Positions 1 to 10,800 of a stretch of DNA of 64,000 nt are shown here, piece by piece. Within the stretch, counting starts at the first letter, position 1. Every line of letters starts with the position of its first letter. A model generated the notes under the pieces. It was not told the DNA's origin. It did no database searches and saw only the letters and a program-made list of their open reading frames with translations. The stretch comes from Oceanospirillales bacterium (GTDB lineage Bacteria; Pseudomonadota; Gammaproteobacteria; Pseudomonadales; Endozoicomonadaceae): the NCBI GenBank assembly GCA_004762125.1, contig SIHQ01000016.1:59251-123250 (forward strand), in the 5' to 3' direction. The position numbers and the translations under genes were made by a program.

Positions 1-387
1 AACAGCAAACAGGGATCGGTAAATGAGCTAATTCTTTCAGATGCTCCCTGGCAATCAGACTTTATTCTCACCCCTATTCTTAACCAGTTAGCAGGCTCTA
101 ATGAACAGCGTTGGCTGACCCTGGTATTGAGTGATGATGCTTCAGAAAAAACCAGGAACTGGCTAAAGGAAGCTGGCATTAGGCATGCCAGGGTGCAAGT
201 GATCAACCCAAAAGGAAAGACTGATCTTTTAGAGCTAACACGAAAGGCGCTTGCTTCAGGTACCAGCCACACGGTAATCAGCTGGCTCAATGAAGTTGAC
301 AGCAAACATCTTGATTTGTTGGAATCTGCGGCCAGAAATGGTCATTGCCAAGTTCTGGCTATTCGCAGTAGAAAAAGGGCTGCCTGA
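1..387 (+). CDS. sulA: SulA-like SOS cell-division inhibitor (5' end outside window)
   Basis: The frame is open from base 1 to the TGA at 385-387, so the first TTG/ATG-like codon inside the window is not the real start. The 128 visible residues match the core and C-terminus of SulA: the stretch around SDFILTPILNQL, the QRWLTLVL strand, the GIRHARVQVINPK segment and the SHTVISWL motif in which family members contact FtsZ. SulA is made during the SOS response and blocks FtsZ polymerisation. In pseudomonads it follows lexA and precedes a small protein, a DUF6586 protein and topA; the same downstream order is seen here, so lexA probably lies just left of the window (inference). Confidence 0.85.
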   Translation, partial: NSKQGSVNELILSDAPWQSDFILTPILNQLAGSNEQRWLTLVLSDDASEKTRNWLKEAGIRHARVQVINPKGKTDLLELTRKALASGTSHTVISWLNEVDSKHLDLLESAARNGHCQVLAIRSRKRAA

Positions 388-392
388 AGAAC

Positions 393-653
393 TCAGTGAA
401 GCACCCTGTTTTCATTGGTTTCTTCATCGGAAGATTGAGGCTGAGTTAGTTCAGCCACTTCCTTCATACCTGCATCGAACATGGCTTTGGCCACCTGAAG
501 ATATTCACCGTCGAGGTATACTTTCGCTTCTTCAGAAAACTTCATAGTCAGTAGAGGTTCTTCACTACCTTCGTCATCACTACGACGTAAAACAATGTCA
601 CCATTCGGTAATTCGATGATTTCAAGAAAAGAAGCAGCTCTGTCCTGATCCAT
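393..653 (-). CDS. Small conserved hypothetical protein of the sulA-topA region
   Basis: This 86-residue acidic protein begins MDQDRAASFLEIIEL and has a strand-rich pattern (LPNGDIVLRR, EPLLTMKFSEEAKVYL) followed by a helix containing KAMFDAGMKEVAEL. The frame also opens at a GTG at 665, but an AGGTG ribosome-binding site overlaps that GTG and is well placed for the ATG at 653, so the ATG is chosen. No signal peptide or membrane helix is visible. A short protein at this position between sulA and the DUF6586 gene is also found in Pseudomonas (from memory). Its function is unknown. It converges with sulA, with only 5 bases between the two stops. Confidence 0.7.
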   Translation of the reverse strand: MDQDRAASFLEIIELPNGDIVLRRSDDEGSEEPLLTMKFSEEAKVYLDGEYLQVAKAMFDAGMKEVAELTQPQSSDEETNENRVLH

Positions 654-781
654 AATACTAACCACACCTATGCAGATTAACAGCAGGAAGCTGCCTGTAA
701 TTGTTGAATGCTATTATCAGGTAATTTCTAAATATGATCAATCTGGCCTTTTCGAAAAATACGTACGCCTGATTCTCTGGC

Positions 782-1267
782 TTACCATTCAAGATTGAAA
801 TTTCGAAAGTGGGCAACAAGCGCTCTCATTTCCTGAAATGAGATTTTTGCCTGTTCAACATTGCTGATTTCAGATCGTGTTACAGCATCACTGGCAAGAA
901 GTGACGGATCATACTGAGCTGCTTGTGATTCTGAAAAAGATAGCCTTTCAAGTTTACCTATTTCACTCAGTAAAGTGCTTAACCAACTCTCGGTGGACTC
1001 TAGTTGTTGCAATTGTACAAGCTCTGATGACGCGGTATCTTTTCCTTTGATCAGCTCAGCGGCTTCCTGGAGGCTGCCAACAGCTGTATCAATACCATAG
1101 CTGCTCATCAACTCTGACAGCAATGATTGATAAGCCAGTTTACATTGAAACAGAAAGCCTTCACGAAAAGCCTGCTTGTTCATAGCATCCGCACTATCCC
1201 AGGCATCCAGTTGTAAACGGGCATAATGCAGTTTTTTATTGGTAATGGACTGCCAGGAGTTCGACAT
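782..1267 (-). CDS. DUF6586-family hypothetical protein
   Basis: A 161-residue, mostly helical cytoplasmic protein starting MSNSWQSITNKKLHYARLQL, with the helical segments typical of the small family found beside topA in pseudomonads. The ATG at 1267 is preceded by a clear GAGGT ribosome-binding site; the open frame extends to 1372 but would run through the topA terminator, so the longer version is rejected. It lies downstream of topA on the same strand, separated by that terminator. Conserved residues are hydrophobic and charged helix positions rather than a visible catalytic motif. Function unknown. Confidence 0.7.
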   Translation of the reverse strand: MSNSWQSITNKKLHYARLQLDAWDSADAMNKQAFREGFLFQCKLAYQSLLSELMSSYGIDTAVGSLQEAAELIKGKDTASSELVQLQQLESTESWLSTLLSEIGKLERLSFSESQAAQYDPSLLASDAVTRSEISNVEQAKISFQEMRALVAHFRNFNLEW

Positions 1268-1288
1268 TACAACCTCACTTCTATCGCT

Positions 1289-1319
1289 AAAAAAATGCCC
1301 TGTATTATCAGGGCATTTT
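1289..1319 (-). terminator. Rho-independent terminator after topA
   Basis: A perfect 11-bp stem (AAAATGCCCTG at 1292-1302 with its complement at 1309-1319) encloses a 6-base loop. On the minus strand it is followed by seven T (positions 1295 down to 1289). It lies directly after the topA stop and upstream of the DUF6586 gene start. Confidence 0.85.
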
Positions 1320-1395
1320 GTATAAACAACCATGTGCGGAAAAAATACTGCCCTATCACCTATGGATGACAAGGTCAGATTTCATAGGAAACGCA

Positions 1396-4038
1396 TTAGG
1401 TTTTTTTACGCTTCTTTGCAGATTTCTCTATCCACTCACCACTGTCGAATGTCGCACTCCATCCAGTAGCTTTACCCTCTTCCTCACTCATAACGTACTG
1501 AGTTTTGGTTTTTCGGCTGTAGCGGATAATGGCAGGACTGCCTTCAGGATCCTGTCTGGGTGCATCAAACAGATAGCCGTATTTAGAATCAATCTCTGCC
1601 TGATGGGGAATTAACTCACTCACCTGTGGTGCACGAGTTTCCCTGTTTTTCGGAAATTGACTGGCTGCCAGGAACAACCCGGAAGCACCATCACGGAGAA
1701 TATAATGGTCATCGACCTTCAGGCATTTCAGTTCAGGCATAGGAACCGGATCCATTTTAGGTGGAGCCGCTTCACCACTTTTCAGAAGTTTACGAGTGTT
1801 TTTACATTCTGAGTTAGTGCAACCGAAGTATTTACCAAAACGTCCTGTCCTAAGCTGCATCTCCGAACCACACTTGTCGCATTCGATGACAGGTCCGTCG
1901 TAGCCCTTGATTTTGAACTGACCGTTTTCTACTTCAAAGCCTGAACAGTCAGGGTTGTTACCACAGACGTGCAGCTTTCGTTGCTCATCAATCAGGTAAC
2001 TTTCCATGGCCGTTGAGCATTTTGAACAACGATGCATCGCTCGCAGAGCGTTAACTTCTGCATTTTCATCATCAGCTTCTTCTGCGTCGTCACCCGGCAC
2101 AAGATTGATAGTGCTCTTGCAGCGTTCTTTGGGTGGCAGAGAGTAACCGGAACAGCCCAGGAAAACACCGGTGCTGGCTGTGCGAATCATCATGTCCCGG
2201 CTACATTCGGGGCATTGAATATCAGTTGGGGTCGGGTCGTTGACCCGCATACCTTCTTCAACGTCTTCGGCGTGTTCCAGCTTTTTGCTGAAATCACCAT
2301 AGAAAGAGTTCAACAGGTTTTTCCAATCCTGTTGCCCTTGTGCCACCGAATCAAGATCACCTTCCATATGGGCGGTGAAATTGAAGTCCATCAGTTCACC
2401 GAAATTCTCATTCAGGCGATCGGTAACAATATCGCCCATCTTTTCCGAATAAAAACGACGGGCTTTAAGGGATACGTAACCACGATCCTGAATAGTCGAA
2501 ATAATAGAGGCGTAAGTGGATGGACGACCAATCCCCTTTTTCTCAAGCTCTTTTACCAGTGCGGCTTCGCTGAAACGTGCAGGAGGTTTAGTGAACAGTT
2601 GCCGTGGATCCAGTTCTTTCAGGTTGAGCTTCTCACCTTTCTCCATAGCTGGAAGAATCAGATCTTCCCCTTTACGGCTTACGGCAGTTTGTACTCGTGT
2701 GTAACCGTCAAATTTGAGAGTACGACCTCTGGCCTTCAGGTCAAAATTATCAATGGCGATGGTCAAAGTAGTGCTTAGATATTCGGCTGGAGTCATCTGA
2801 CAAGCAACAAACTGCTTCCAGATTAGCTCGTACAGCCTCTCAGCGTCCTTCTCAAGGCCGGAGAGGGAACCTGGCTCTGCTTTTACGCTGGAAGGACGAA
2901 TCGCTTCGTGTGCTTCCTGAGCGCCGTCCTTGCTGGAATAAATATTGGGTGACTCAGGCAGGTACTGCCCACCGAATCTATCGTCGATATAGACACGAGC
3001 ATTCTCCACGGCTTCCTTACTCAGGTTGGTGGAGTCTGTACGCATGTAAGTGATATGACCTGCTTCATACAAGCGCTGAGCCATCATCATGGTTTTCTTT
3101 ACACTGAAGCCCAGCCGAGTACTGGCAGCCTGTTGCAGTGTTGAAGTAATAAACGGTGCAGAAGGTTTGCTTCTGGTTGGTTTGTCTTCACGATTGGTCA
3201 GCTGATAATTAGCTCGCTTCAGCTTATCAAGCACAACATCAACAGAAGCCTTGTTTACAGGACGGAAATTCTTACTGTTTTCTTTGGTCACCTGAAAACG
3301 AATCTCAGTGCCATCATTGCTGGTGATATCAGCAAAGATTTCCCAATACTCTTCGGGAACAAACTTGCGAACTTCCCGCTCTCGCTCAACGACAAGCTTC
3401 ACGGCCACAGACTGAACCCGGCCAGCAGACAAGCCACGGGCAATTTTGCTCCAGAGTAGCGGTGAAACCATATAGCCCACGACACGATCGAGAAAACGAC
3501 GGGCTTGCTGAGCGTTAACTCTGTCAATGTTCAGCTGGCCAGGCTCTTTAAAAGCCTCCTGAATAGCGGTCTTGGTGATTTCGTTGAACACCACACGACG
3601 ATAACGACTGGGATCACCACCAATGGCCTGTTGAAGGTGCCAGGCAATGGCTTCCCCCTCACGGTCCAAATCGGTTGCGAGATAGATAATGTCGGCATTT
3701 TCTGCAAGACGACGTAGATCGTCTACCACTTTCTCCTTGCCAGGCAGGATCTCGTATCGGGCTTCCCAGTTTTTCTCTGGGTTGATCCCCATACGCTCGA
3801 TCAGTTGCTCACGGCCTTTCTTTTTCTTATGAATTACTTTTTGTTCAGGAGATAATTTTCGTGTTTCAGCAGCAGCCCTAGCTCTGGCTTTAGTATCAAC
3901 CGGCTTTTTGGCACCACCTGCTGTGGGCAGGTCACGGATGTGACCGACACTGGATTTCACCACAAAATCCTTGCCCAGGTATTTGTTTATAGTCTTCGCC
4001 TTGGCTGGCGATTCGACGATAACTAGAGATTTGCCCAT
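1396..4038 (-). CDS. topA: DNA topoisomerase I (type IA)
   Basis: An 880-residue type IA topoisomerase that relaxes negative supercoils. The TOPRIM domain at the N-terminus contains the acidic triad region [10 protein letters not shown] near residues 121-130. The catalytic tyrosine is in the [13 protein letters not shown] motif (Y331). Three C-terminal four-cysteine zinc ribbons follow (CPEC...; CSKC...CGNNPDC; CDKC...CTNSEC), then a Lys-rich tail. A charged insert at residues about 42-92 within the TOPRIM domain is of the kind known in pseudomonad topA. Full length for the family. The start ATG has an AAGG ribosome-binding site; transcription ends at the strong hairpin beyond 1319. Confidence 0.97.
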   Translation of the reverse strand: MGKSLVIVESPAKAKTINKYLGKDFVVKSSVGHIRDLPTAGGAKKPVDTKARARAAAETRKLSPEQKVIHKKKKGREQLIERMGINPEKNWEARYEILPGKEKVVDDLRRLAENADIIYLATDLDREGEAIAWHLQQAIGGDPSRYRRVVFNEITKTAIQEAFKEPGQLNIDRVNAQQARRFLDRVVGYMVSPLLWSKIARGLSAGRVQSVAVKLVVEREREVRKFVPEEYWEIFADITSNDGTEIRFQVTKENSKNFRPVNKASVDVVLDKLKRANYQLTNREDKPTRSKPSAPFITSTLQQAASTRLGFSVKKTMMMAQRLYEAGHITYMRTDSTNLSKEAVENARVYIDDRFGGQYLPESPNIYSSKDGAQEAHEAIRPSSVKAEPGSLSGLEKDAERLYELIWKQFVACQMTPAEYLSTTLTIAIDNFDLKARGRTLKFDGYTRVQTAVSRKGEDLILPAMEKGEKLNLKELDPRQLFTKPPARFSEAALVKELEKKGIGRPSTYASIISTIQDRGYVSLKARRFYSEKMGDIVTDRLNENFGELMDFNFTAHMEGDLDSVAQGQQDWKNLLNSFYGDFSKKLEHAEDVEEGMRVNDPTPTDIQCPECSRDMMIRTASTGVFLGCSGYSLPPKERCKSTINLVPGDDAEEADDENAEVNALRAMHRCSKCSTAMESYLIDEQRKLHVCGNNPDCSGFEVENGQFKIKGYDGPVIECDKCGSEMQLRTGRFGKYFGCTNSECKNTRKLLKSGEAAPPKMDPVPMPELKCLKVDDHYILRDGASGLFLAASQFPKNRETRAPQVSELIPHQAEIDSKYGYLFDAPRQDPEGSPAIIRYSRKTKTQYVMSEEEGKATGWSATFDSGEWIEKSAKKRKKT

Positions 4039-4391
4039 GCTACCTTACACGTCCTGTAATCAGCTCCGTTGTTTCAGCCACGCCACTACAGGTAGTTTAT
4101 CCTTTGGTCGGGTTCTATCTGCTGAAACAAGAAAGGTCGGTAATTGAAAAATTGTTTCAATATATAAGGTCAAGAAAAACATCGGTCAAGGAAAACTATC
4201 AAATCAAACCTTTTTTTTCTTGAACGACCATCCTTATTTATCGTTTCACAGCAAAGAATATTAATCCAGACCTGCTGAAAGGAATATTTCCACTATTTCA
4301 GCAGGTTACTCACTAAAAGTGAAAATAAAAAAAAACTGCGGCACTAATGCGACGCAGCTTTAACCGAAAAAAATACAACTATTTTGATCAG
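4039..4391. other. Intergenic region between topA and fadA with two inverted repeats
   Basis: The region has no credible gene. It holds the topA promoter region and two inverted repeats with the same core. TTGTTTCAGC at 4069-4078 pairs perfectly with 4121-4130 (42-base spacer). CCTGCTGAAA at 4271-4280 pairs perfectly with 4296-4305 (15-base spacer). Both arms contain the octamer-like core TTTCAGC/GCTGAAA, so a shared binding protein is conceivable. The fadA-side terminator lies at 4327-4357. Confidence 0.5.
4327..4357 (-). terminator. Terminator of the fadBA operon
   Basis: On the minus strand, after the fadA stop, CTGCG (4357-4353) pairs with CGCAG (4340-4336), with additional partly wobble pairing inside. 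A run of nine T follows (4335-4327). Confidence 0.7.
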
Positions 4392-5585
<1,194 letters not shown>

Positions 5586-5622
5586 TCATCAAGCTGTATA
5601 AAACAGCGATTAGCCGAGTTAT

Positions 5623-7776
5623 TCAGACGCCGTAGAACGTCTTGCCGGAGCGGGCCATTTCCCGCAGTTTTTCAGTTGGAGCATAAAGCGGGCTGATGTG
5701 TGCGTACTTGTCAGCCAGCTCTACAAATTTATCGACACCCATGGCGTCAATGTACTTCAAAGCACCACCACGGAAGATCGGGAAGCCGATACCGTTGAGT
5801 AGTGCCAAGTCAGCTTCTGCAGGAGAATCAACAATATCGTCTTCATAAGCACGAACAGTTTCCATGCACAGAGGCACCATCATACGATCGATAATGTCCT
5901 GATCTTCAAATTCTTTTGCCTCGCCCACGACACTAGAGATCAACTGAGGTACGGCTTCATCAGCCAATTTCTTTGGCTTACCCTTCTTGTCCATTTCGTA
6001 CTTGTAGAAACCGGAGCCGGTCTTTTGACCGTAGCGACCTTCTTCGTACATTACGTCCATGGCACTCTTCCAGTCTCGACTCATGCGTTCCGGGAAACCT
6101 TCAGCCATAACCTTTTCAGCATGGAAGCCGGTGTCGATACCGACAACGTCCAGCAGATAAGCAGGACCCATTGGCCAGCCAAAGCGTTCCATCACCTTAT
6201 CCACCTTGTGGAAATCGGCTCCGTCTTTAAGCAGAGAAGCAAAGCCGCCAAAGTATGGAAACAGTACTCGGTTAACCAGGAAGCCTGGGCAATCATTTAC
6301 GACGATGGCTGTTTTACCCATTTTTTGGGCATAAGCAACGACAGTAGCAATGGTTTTGTCACTGGTTTTTTCACCACGAATAACTTCAACCAGTGGCATA
6401 GCATGTACTGGGTTAAAGAAGTGCATTCCGCAGAAATTTTCAGGTCGTTTCAGGTCTTTAGCCAATTCTGTGATAGAAATGGTTGATGTGTTGGAAGCCA
6501 GAACAGTGTCAGCGCTGACATGGTTTTCTACGTCGGCCAGTACTGCTTTTTTGATCTTAGGGTTCTCAACAACTGCTTCAACAACCACATCTACGTTGTT
6601 GAATTCGCTGTAAGAAAGGGTTGGAACAATGTTGTTCAGCACCTGTCCCATTTTTGCAGGATCCATACGGCCACGAGCAACACGCTTTGACAGCAATTTG
6701 GTCGCTTCGGCAAGTCCGAGATCCAGACCTTCCTGAGCAATATCCTTCATCATGATGGGAGTGCCTTTGTAGGCAGACTGGTAAGCAATACCACCACCCA
6801 TAATACCAGCTCCCAGAACAGCTGCTTTCTCAACCTTGCCGGCAATCTTTGCCATGCCTTTGGTTTTCTTCTTCAGCATCTGATCATTGAGGAACAAGCC
6901 GACAAAGACATCCGCTTCAGGTGTTTTGGCCAGTTTCACAAAGCCCTTGGCTTCGACCTCAATAGCTTCATCTCTTGTCAGTTCTGCATGCTTCTGGATG
7001 GTTTTAACGGCAGCAACCGGAGCAGGAATGTTTCGACCTGCTTGCTGCTTAACCAGTGCCATACAGGTTTCGAATACCATCAGGGATTCCAGCATCGGCA
7101 ATTTCAGAGGGGCTTTCTTTTCCTCTTTGCGGGCACGGAAATCCAGGTCACCTGCCAGTGCGTCCTTAACCAGAGTTAAAGCTGAGTCGAGCAGCTTCTC
7201 AGGAGCAACAACAGCATCAACAGCACCTACTTTCAAAGCAGCGGCTGGTTTCTGTTCACGACCACCGGCAATCCACTCAACAGCGTTGTCAGCACCGATC
7301 AGACGTGGCAGACGAACCGTACCACCCCAACCCGGATAGATACCCAATTTAACTTCAGGTAGGCCTACGCCACCCTTGGTAGACATTACACGGTAATCTG
7401 CAGCCAGACAGATTTCAAAACCACCACCCAGAGCGCTGCCGTTAATAGCAGCAACAGTTGGCATATCCAGATCTTCGAAACTGCTGAACACCTTGTTGAC
7501 AGCCAGGACCATAGCCATCAGCTCTTCATCAGGCTGCTTAAACGTCTGGGTAAACTCCATGATGTCAGCGCCAACAATAAATACGCCTTCCTTGCCACTG
7601 GTAAGGACGACACCTTTCACACTGCTGTCAGCCCTAATTGCTTCTATCGCAGTATTTAGGTCTTCAATGGCCAGCTGGTTGAATTTATTGACAGATTCGC
7701 CTTCCAGATCAAACCTGAGTTCCACGATGCCGTCTTCAAGAGCTAAAACCTTGAATGCCTTCCCCTGATAGATCAT
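5623..7776 (-). CDS. fadB: Fatty-acid oxidation complex alpha subunit (hydratase / 3-hydroxyacyl-CoA dehydrogenase)
   Basis: A 717-residue multifunctional protein. The N-terminal crotonase domain has the oxyanion and acid residues (ALGGGFE with E121; [16 protein letters not shown] with E141). The middle NAD-binding domain begins [14 protein letters not shown] near residue 315. The HAD catalytic region is [17 protein letters not shown], followed by the C-terminal HAD domains ([12 protein letters not shown]). It performs hydration, dehydrogenation and delta3-delta2 isomerisation of enoyl-CoAs. Length and domain order match E. coli FadB. The first gene of the fadBA operon. Confidence 0.97.
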   Translation of the reverse strand: MIYQGKAFKVLALEDGIVELRFDLEGESVNKFNQLAIEDLNTAIEAIRADSSVKGVVLTSGKEGVFIVGADIMEFTQTFKQPDEELMAMVLAVNKVFSSFEDLDMPTVAAINGSALGGGFEICLAADYRVMSTKGGVGLPEVKLGIYPGWGGTVRLPRLIGADNAVEWIAGGREQKPAAALKVGAVDAVVAPEKLLDSALTLVKDALAGDLDFRARKEEKKAPLKLPMLESLMVFETCMALVKQQAGRNIPAPVAAVKTIQKHAELTRDEAIEVEAKGFVKLAKTPEADVFVGLFLNDQMLKKKTKGMAKIAGKVEKAAVLGAGIMGGGIAYQSAYKGTPIMMKDIAQEGLDLGLAEATKLLSKRVARGRMDPAKMGQVLNNIVPTLSYSEFNNVDVVVEAVVENPKIKKAVLADVENHVSADTVLASNTSTISITELAKDLKRPENFCGMHFFNPVHAMPLVEVIRGEKTSDKTIATVVAYAQKMGKTAIVVNDCPGFLVNRVLFPYFGGFASLLKDGADFHKVDKVMERFGWPMGPAYLLDVVGIDTGFHAEKVMAEGFPERMSRDWKSAMDVMYEEGRYGQKTGSGFYKYEMDKKGKPKKLADEAVPQLISSVVGEAKEFEDQDIIDRMMVPLCMETVRAYEDDIVDSPAEADLALLNGIGFPIFRGGALKYIDAMGVDKFVELADKYAHISPLYAPTEKLREMARSGKTFYGV

Positions 7777-8157
7777 TGATTTCTCTCCGAGCGGATTGAA
7801 GATGTTATGTATGATGTTGATGATATTTTTTACTGTCGTTTTATTATCGTGTTCGAATTAGACAGCGAAAAAGATCGATTCATACGTTTGTTTGAATTCT
7901 GCCTACCTTCTTTTAAAAGACTATTAATGTCAAGCGATTGCGGTATCGTGCTAGTTGTTTCTACCTATATTTTTGCTGTCAATACCTCTAATTTCGATGA
8001 ATAATGACCTAGCGCAGAAAAAAAACGTACTGTCTGGTCTATGATCCTACTGCGCATACATATCAGTACGCTGTTTTGTTTGTTGTTTGAGCGTACAAAT
8101 GTGGACTCTTGGCATTGATTCAATAACAGTCAACAACTGAAAAAAGAGAAACAGTCT
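7777..8157. other. Divergent promoter region between fadB and the universal stress gene
   Basis: An AT-rich 381-base gap expected to hold the promoters for fadBA (minus) and usp (plus). A 65-codon open frame at 7807-8004 has no recognisable family or ribosome-binding site and is not called. An inverted repeat GTACGCT (8066-8072) / AGCGTAC (8090-8096) with a 17-base T/G-rich spacer lies about 60-90 bases before usp and could be a regulator site. No PsrA- or FadR-type palindrome could be identified with confidence. Confidence 0.4.
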
Positions 8158-8601
8158 ATGAGCCAATATAAACATATTCTCGTCGCGATAGATCTGTCCG
8201 ATGAAGCTGATGATGTCCTGGATAAAGCTAAATCACTGGCTGAGACTTATAGTGCCCAGCTGACCCTGGTACATGTTGTTGAACCACTCAGTGTTGCTTA
8301 TGGCAGTGATATTCCACTGGATCTGACTACCCTGCAGGATGAAATTACGCAACAGGCTCGAGAGCGAATCTCCAGACTGGCTGAGAGTATTCATATCGAT
8401 AAGGGCGAGCAGCATGTGGTCTACGGTCGCCCGGAACGTGAAGTGCACCGTATTGCTGAAGAATCAGACGTGGATCTGATCGTGGTAGGGAGTCATGGCC
8501 GACATGGATTGGCACTGATTCTTGGTTCTACTTCAACCAGTATTCTTCATGGCGCTTGCTGTGATGTTCTGGCGGTGAGAGTCGGTAAGAAAGAAAAGTG
8601 A
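8158..8601 (+). CDS. Universal stress protein, UspA family
   Basis: A single-domain 147-residue Usp. It starts with the usual strand (KHILVAIDLSDEADDVLDKA) and ends with the ATP-binding signature of the nucleotide-binding subgroup, GSHGRHGLALILGSTSTSIL, then DVLAVRVGKK. The aspartate after the first strand (AIDLS) and the G-2x-G-9x-G-S/T motif are intact, so ATP binding is likely (inference from the family). It is transcribed alone, divergently from fadB, and ends at a strong terminator. Confidence 0.9.
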   Translation: MSQYKHILVAIDLSDEADDVLDKAKSLAETYSAQLTLVHVVEPLSVAYGSDIPLDLTTLQDEITQQARERISRLAESIHIDKGEQHVVYGRPEREVHRIAEESDVDLIVVGSHGRHGLALILGSTSTSILHGACCDVLAVRVGKKEK

Positions 8602-8611
8602 TTTTTGATGA

Positions 8612-8639
8612 CCAGGGCGATGAGTCGCCCTGGGTTTTT
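8612..8639 (+). terminator. Terminator after the universal stress gene
   Basis: A 9-bp GC-rich stem, CCAGGGCGA (8612-8620) with its complement 8625-8633, and a TGAG loop are followed by GTTTTT. Confidence 0.88.
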
Positions 8640-8691
8640 CGTATTTCAGAACCTACAATATTTCTCCATTCTAACGCTTCTATTAAGCTAC

Positions 8692-8776
8692 CCTTTCAAG
8701 CTCGGATCCTACGTTGAAGCTCCTCGCCATAGTTGACTATGATTTGTCACTTTGCTTTGTCTCTGAATTTGAAAGG
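8692..8776. repeat. Possible intergenic inverted-repeat unit
   Basis: CCTTTCAA (8692-8699) pairs with TTGAAAGG (8769-8776) about 70 bases away, and each arm is next to a GATCCTA(A)CG-type sequence. The block sits between the usp terminator and the 3' end of uup. It looks like a small dispersed repeat, but only one copy was found in the window, so this is tentative. Confidence 0.3.
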
Positions 8777-8811
8777 ATATGATCCTAACGCAGGTTAAAA
8801 AGCGGAAATAG

Positions 8812-10713
8812 TCACATGTTTTCCAGTTCTTCCCAACGTTCCATTTTTACTTCAATTTCCTTATTCAGAGCTTCTACACGGTCCAGCGCTGACTGTACTT
8901 CGTCCTTATCACCCGCGTAAAAAGAAGGGTCAGCCATTGATGACTCTAACGTTTTTAACGCTTCTTCGAGCTTTTCAAGTTCTGCAGGAAGAGACTCAAG
9001 TTCGCGTTGCAGCTTGTAACTGAGCTTTTGTTTTTTAGGCTCAGGTGTCACTGCGTTTTCAATAGGCTTGTCTTCAGATTTTTTCTGAGATTTCGCATTT
9101 TCTGGTTCAGCGACCAACTGAGAAATCTTACCGCCTTGATGTAGCCAGTCATCAAAGCCTCCAACGTATTCCTGAATAACACCGCCCGGCTCGAATACCA
9201 ACGTACTGGAAACTACATTGTCGAGGAAGGCACGATCGTGACTGACCAGAAGCATCGTTCCCTTGAAATCAACCAGCAGTGATTCCAGTAACTCCAGTGT
9301 TTCTACATCGAGGTCGTTGGTTGGTTCGTCCATTACCAGTAAGTTGGCAGGCTTACTGAACAGGCGAGCCAGTAACAATCGATTACGCTCACCACCAGAC
9401 AGAGCTTTCACCGGAACCCGACAACGAGCGGCCGGAAACAGGAAGTCACCCAGATAGCTGATGATATGACGATCGGCGCCATTGATTGTGATGCTTTCAC
9501 GGCCTTCAGCCACGTTATCAATAACGGTTTTTTCGAGATCCAGCTGGTTACGAAGCTGGTCGAAATAAGCGACTTCCAGCTTGGTGCCAGATTTGATAGA
9601 ACCTGTATCTGGCTGGAGTTTTTCGAGCAAAATACTCAGCAACGTAGACTTGCCGGCACCGTTAGCACCGATCAAACCGATCTTGTCTCCACGCATAACG
9701 CGCAGATCGAGATCTTTAACAATGATATTGCCTTCAAAGGCTTTAGAAACACTCTTTGCTTCCAGTACCAGCTTGCCAGAACTGCTGCCTGTTTCCAAAC
9801 CAAAGGTGGCTTTACCTTGCACGTTCCTACGGGCCATACGTTCTTCACGAAGAGCTTCCAGTGCGCGAACACGACCTTCGTTACGGGTTCTTCGAGCCTT
9901 GATACCCTGGCGAACCCAGGTCTCTTCTAACGCCAGTTTTTTATCAAACAATGCGTTATGTTCTGATTCTACTTCGAGAGCGTGGGCTTTGCGCTCAAGG
10001 TAAGTAAGGTAATCACATTCCCAGCTGCTGAGTTTGCCACGGTCCAGCTCAATGATTCGAGTGGCCAACGATTGCAGGAAGGAGCGGTCGTGGGTGATAA
10101 ACAGCAGAGCGCCTCTGAAATCCAGCAGCTGTTTTTCCAACCAATCGATAGCAACGATATCCAAGTGGTTGGTGGGCTCATCAAGAAGCAGAAGATCCGG
10201 ATCACAAACCAGCGCTCGGGCCAGTTCCACCCTTCTACGCCAGCCACCGGACAGCTCTTTCATCTTCTTTTCTTCAGGTAATCCAAGTTTTTGGATCATC
10301 GTGTCGACTTTTTGCTGAAGACGCCAACCATCCGCAGCTTCGAGCTTTTGCTGAACCTGCTCAAGTCGTTTCATGTCAGCGTCGGTTTCGATGTTCTGAA
10401 TCAGTTCGTGGAACTGGCTGATCCACTCACCCACCTCTTCCAAGCCAGAAGCAACGACATCGTAAACCTTTTTGTCATCCTGATCCGGCAAGTCCTGATT
10501 AAGAATACCGATTTTCAGGCCTGGCTTACGCCAGATGGTGCCGTCATCGGAGACTATCCTGCCGGACACCAGTTTCATCATGGTGGACTTTCCAGCCCCG
10601 TTTCGTCCTAGCAGACAAACCCGTTCACCTTTGCGAATCTGAAACTCGGCTTGATCCATCAATGGACGATCACCGAATGCGAGACTGATATTGTCAAATC
10701 TAAGTAGCGGCAT
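8812..10713 (-). CDS. uup: ABC-F ATPase of the Uup type
   Basis: A 633-residue soluble protein with two ABC cassettes and no membrane segment. Cassette 1 has Walker A LLGRNGAGKST, signature LSGGWRRRVELARAL and Walker B LLLLDEPTNHLD. Cassette 2 has LIGANGAGKST, LSGGERNRLLLARL and LLVMDEPTNDLD. The linker after cassette 1 is Arg-rich (QGIKARRTRNEGRVRAL), and a C-terminal coiled-coil (from about residue 545, ELESLPAELEKLEEAL) matches the Uup DNA-binding domain. Uup acts on ribosomes or DNA intermediates and lowers transposon excision in E. coli. Monocistronic by appearance. Confidence 0.93.
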   Translation of the reverse strand: MPLLRFDNISLAFGDRPLMDQAEFQIRKGERVCLLGRNGAGKSTMMKLVSGRIVSDDGTIWRKPGLKIGILNQDLPDQDDKKVYDVVASGLEEVGEWISQFHELIQNIETDADMKRLEQVQQKLEAADGWRLQQKVDTMIQKLGLPEEKKMKELSGGWRRRVELARALVCDPDLLLLDEPTNHLDIVAIDWLEKQLLDFRGALLFITHDRSFLQSLATRIIELDRGKLSSWECDYLTYLERKAHALEVESEHNALFDKKLALEETWVRQGIKARRTRNEGRVRALEALREERMARRNVQGKATFGLETGSSSGKLVLEAKSVSKAFEGNIIVKDLDLRVMRGDKIGLIGANGAGKSTLLSILLEKLQPDTGSIKSGTKLEVAYFDQLRNQLDLEKTVIDNVAEGRESITINGADRHIISYLGDFLFPAARCRVPVKALSGGERNRLLLARLFSKPANLLVMDEPTNDLDVETLELLESLLVDFKGTMLLVSHDRAFLDNVVSSTLVFEPGGVIQEYVGGFDDWLHQGGKISQLVAEPENAKSQKKSEDKPIENAVTPEPKKQKLSYKLQRELESLPAELEKLEEALKTLESSMADPSFYAGDKDEVQSALDRVEALNKEIEVKMERWEELENM

Positions 10714-10800
10714 TGCCTTTAAAGCCTAACCTTGTCACTGTAAAATGGCAGCCAGAATACCGCTATCGGTTCCCTGTGAACAGTCGGATGATCGTATTAG

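Noticed and set aside
2032..2778. 248-codon plus-strand frame inside topA
   Set aside because: It is antisense to the well-supported topA coding sequence and has no family features.
7807..8004. 65-codon open frame between fadB and usp
   Set aside because: No ribosome-binding site, no recognisable family and composition like non-coding AT-rich promoter DNA.
8101..8135. FNR/Anr-like half-site TTGAT before usp
   Set aside because: Only one half-site is present; the second half does not match, so no FNR box is called.
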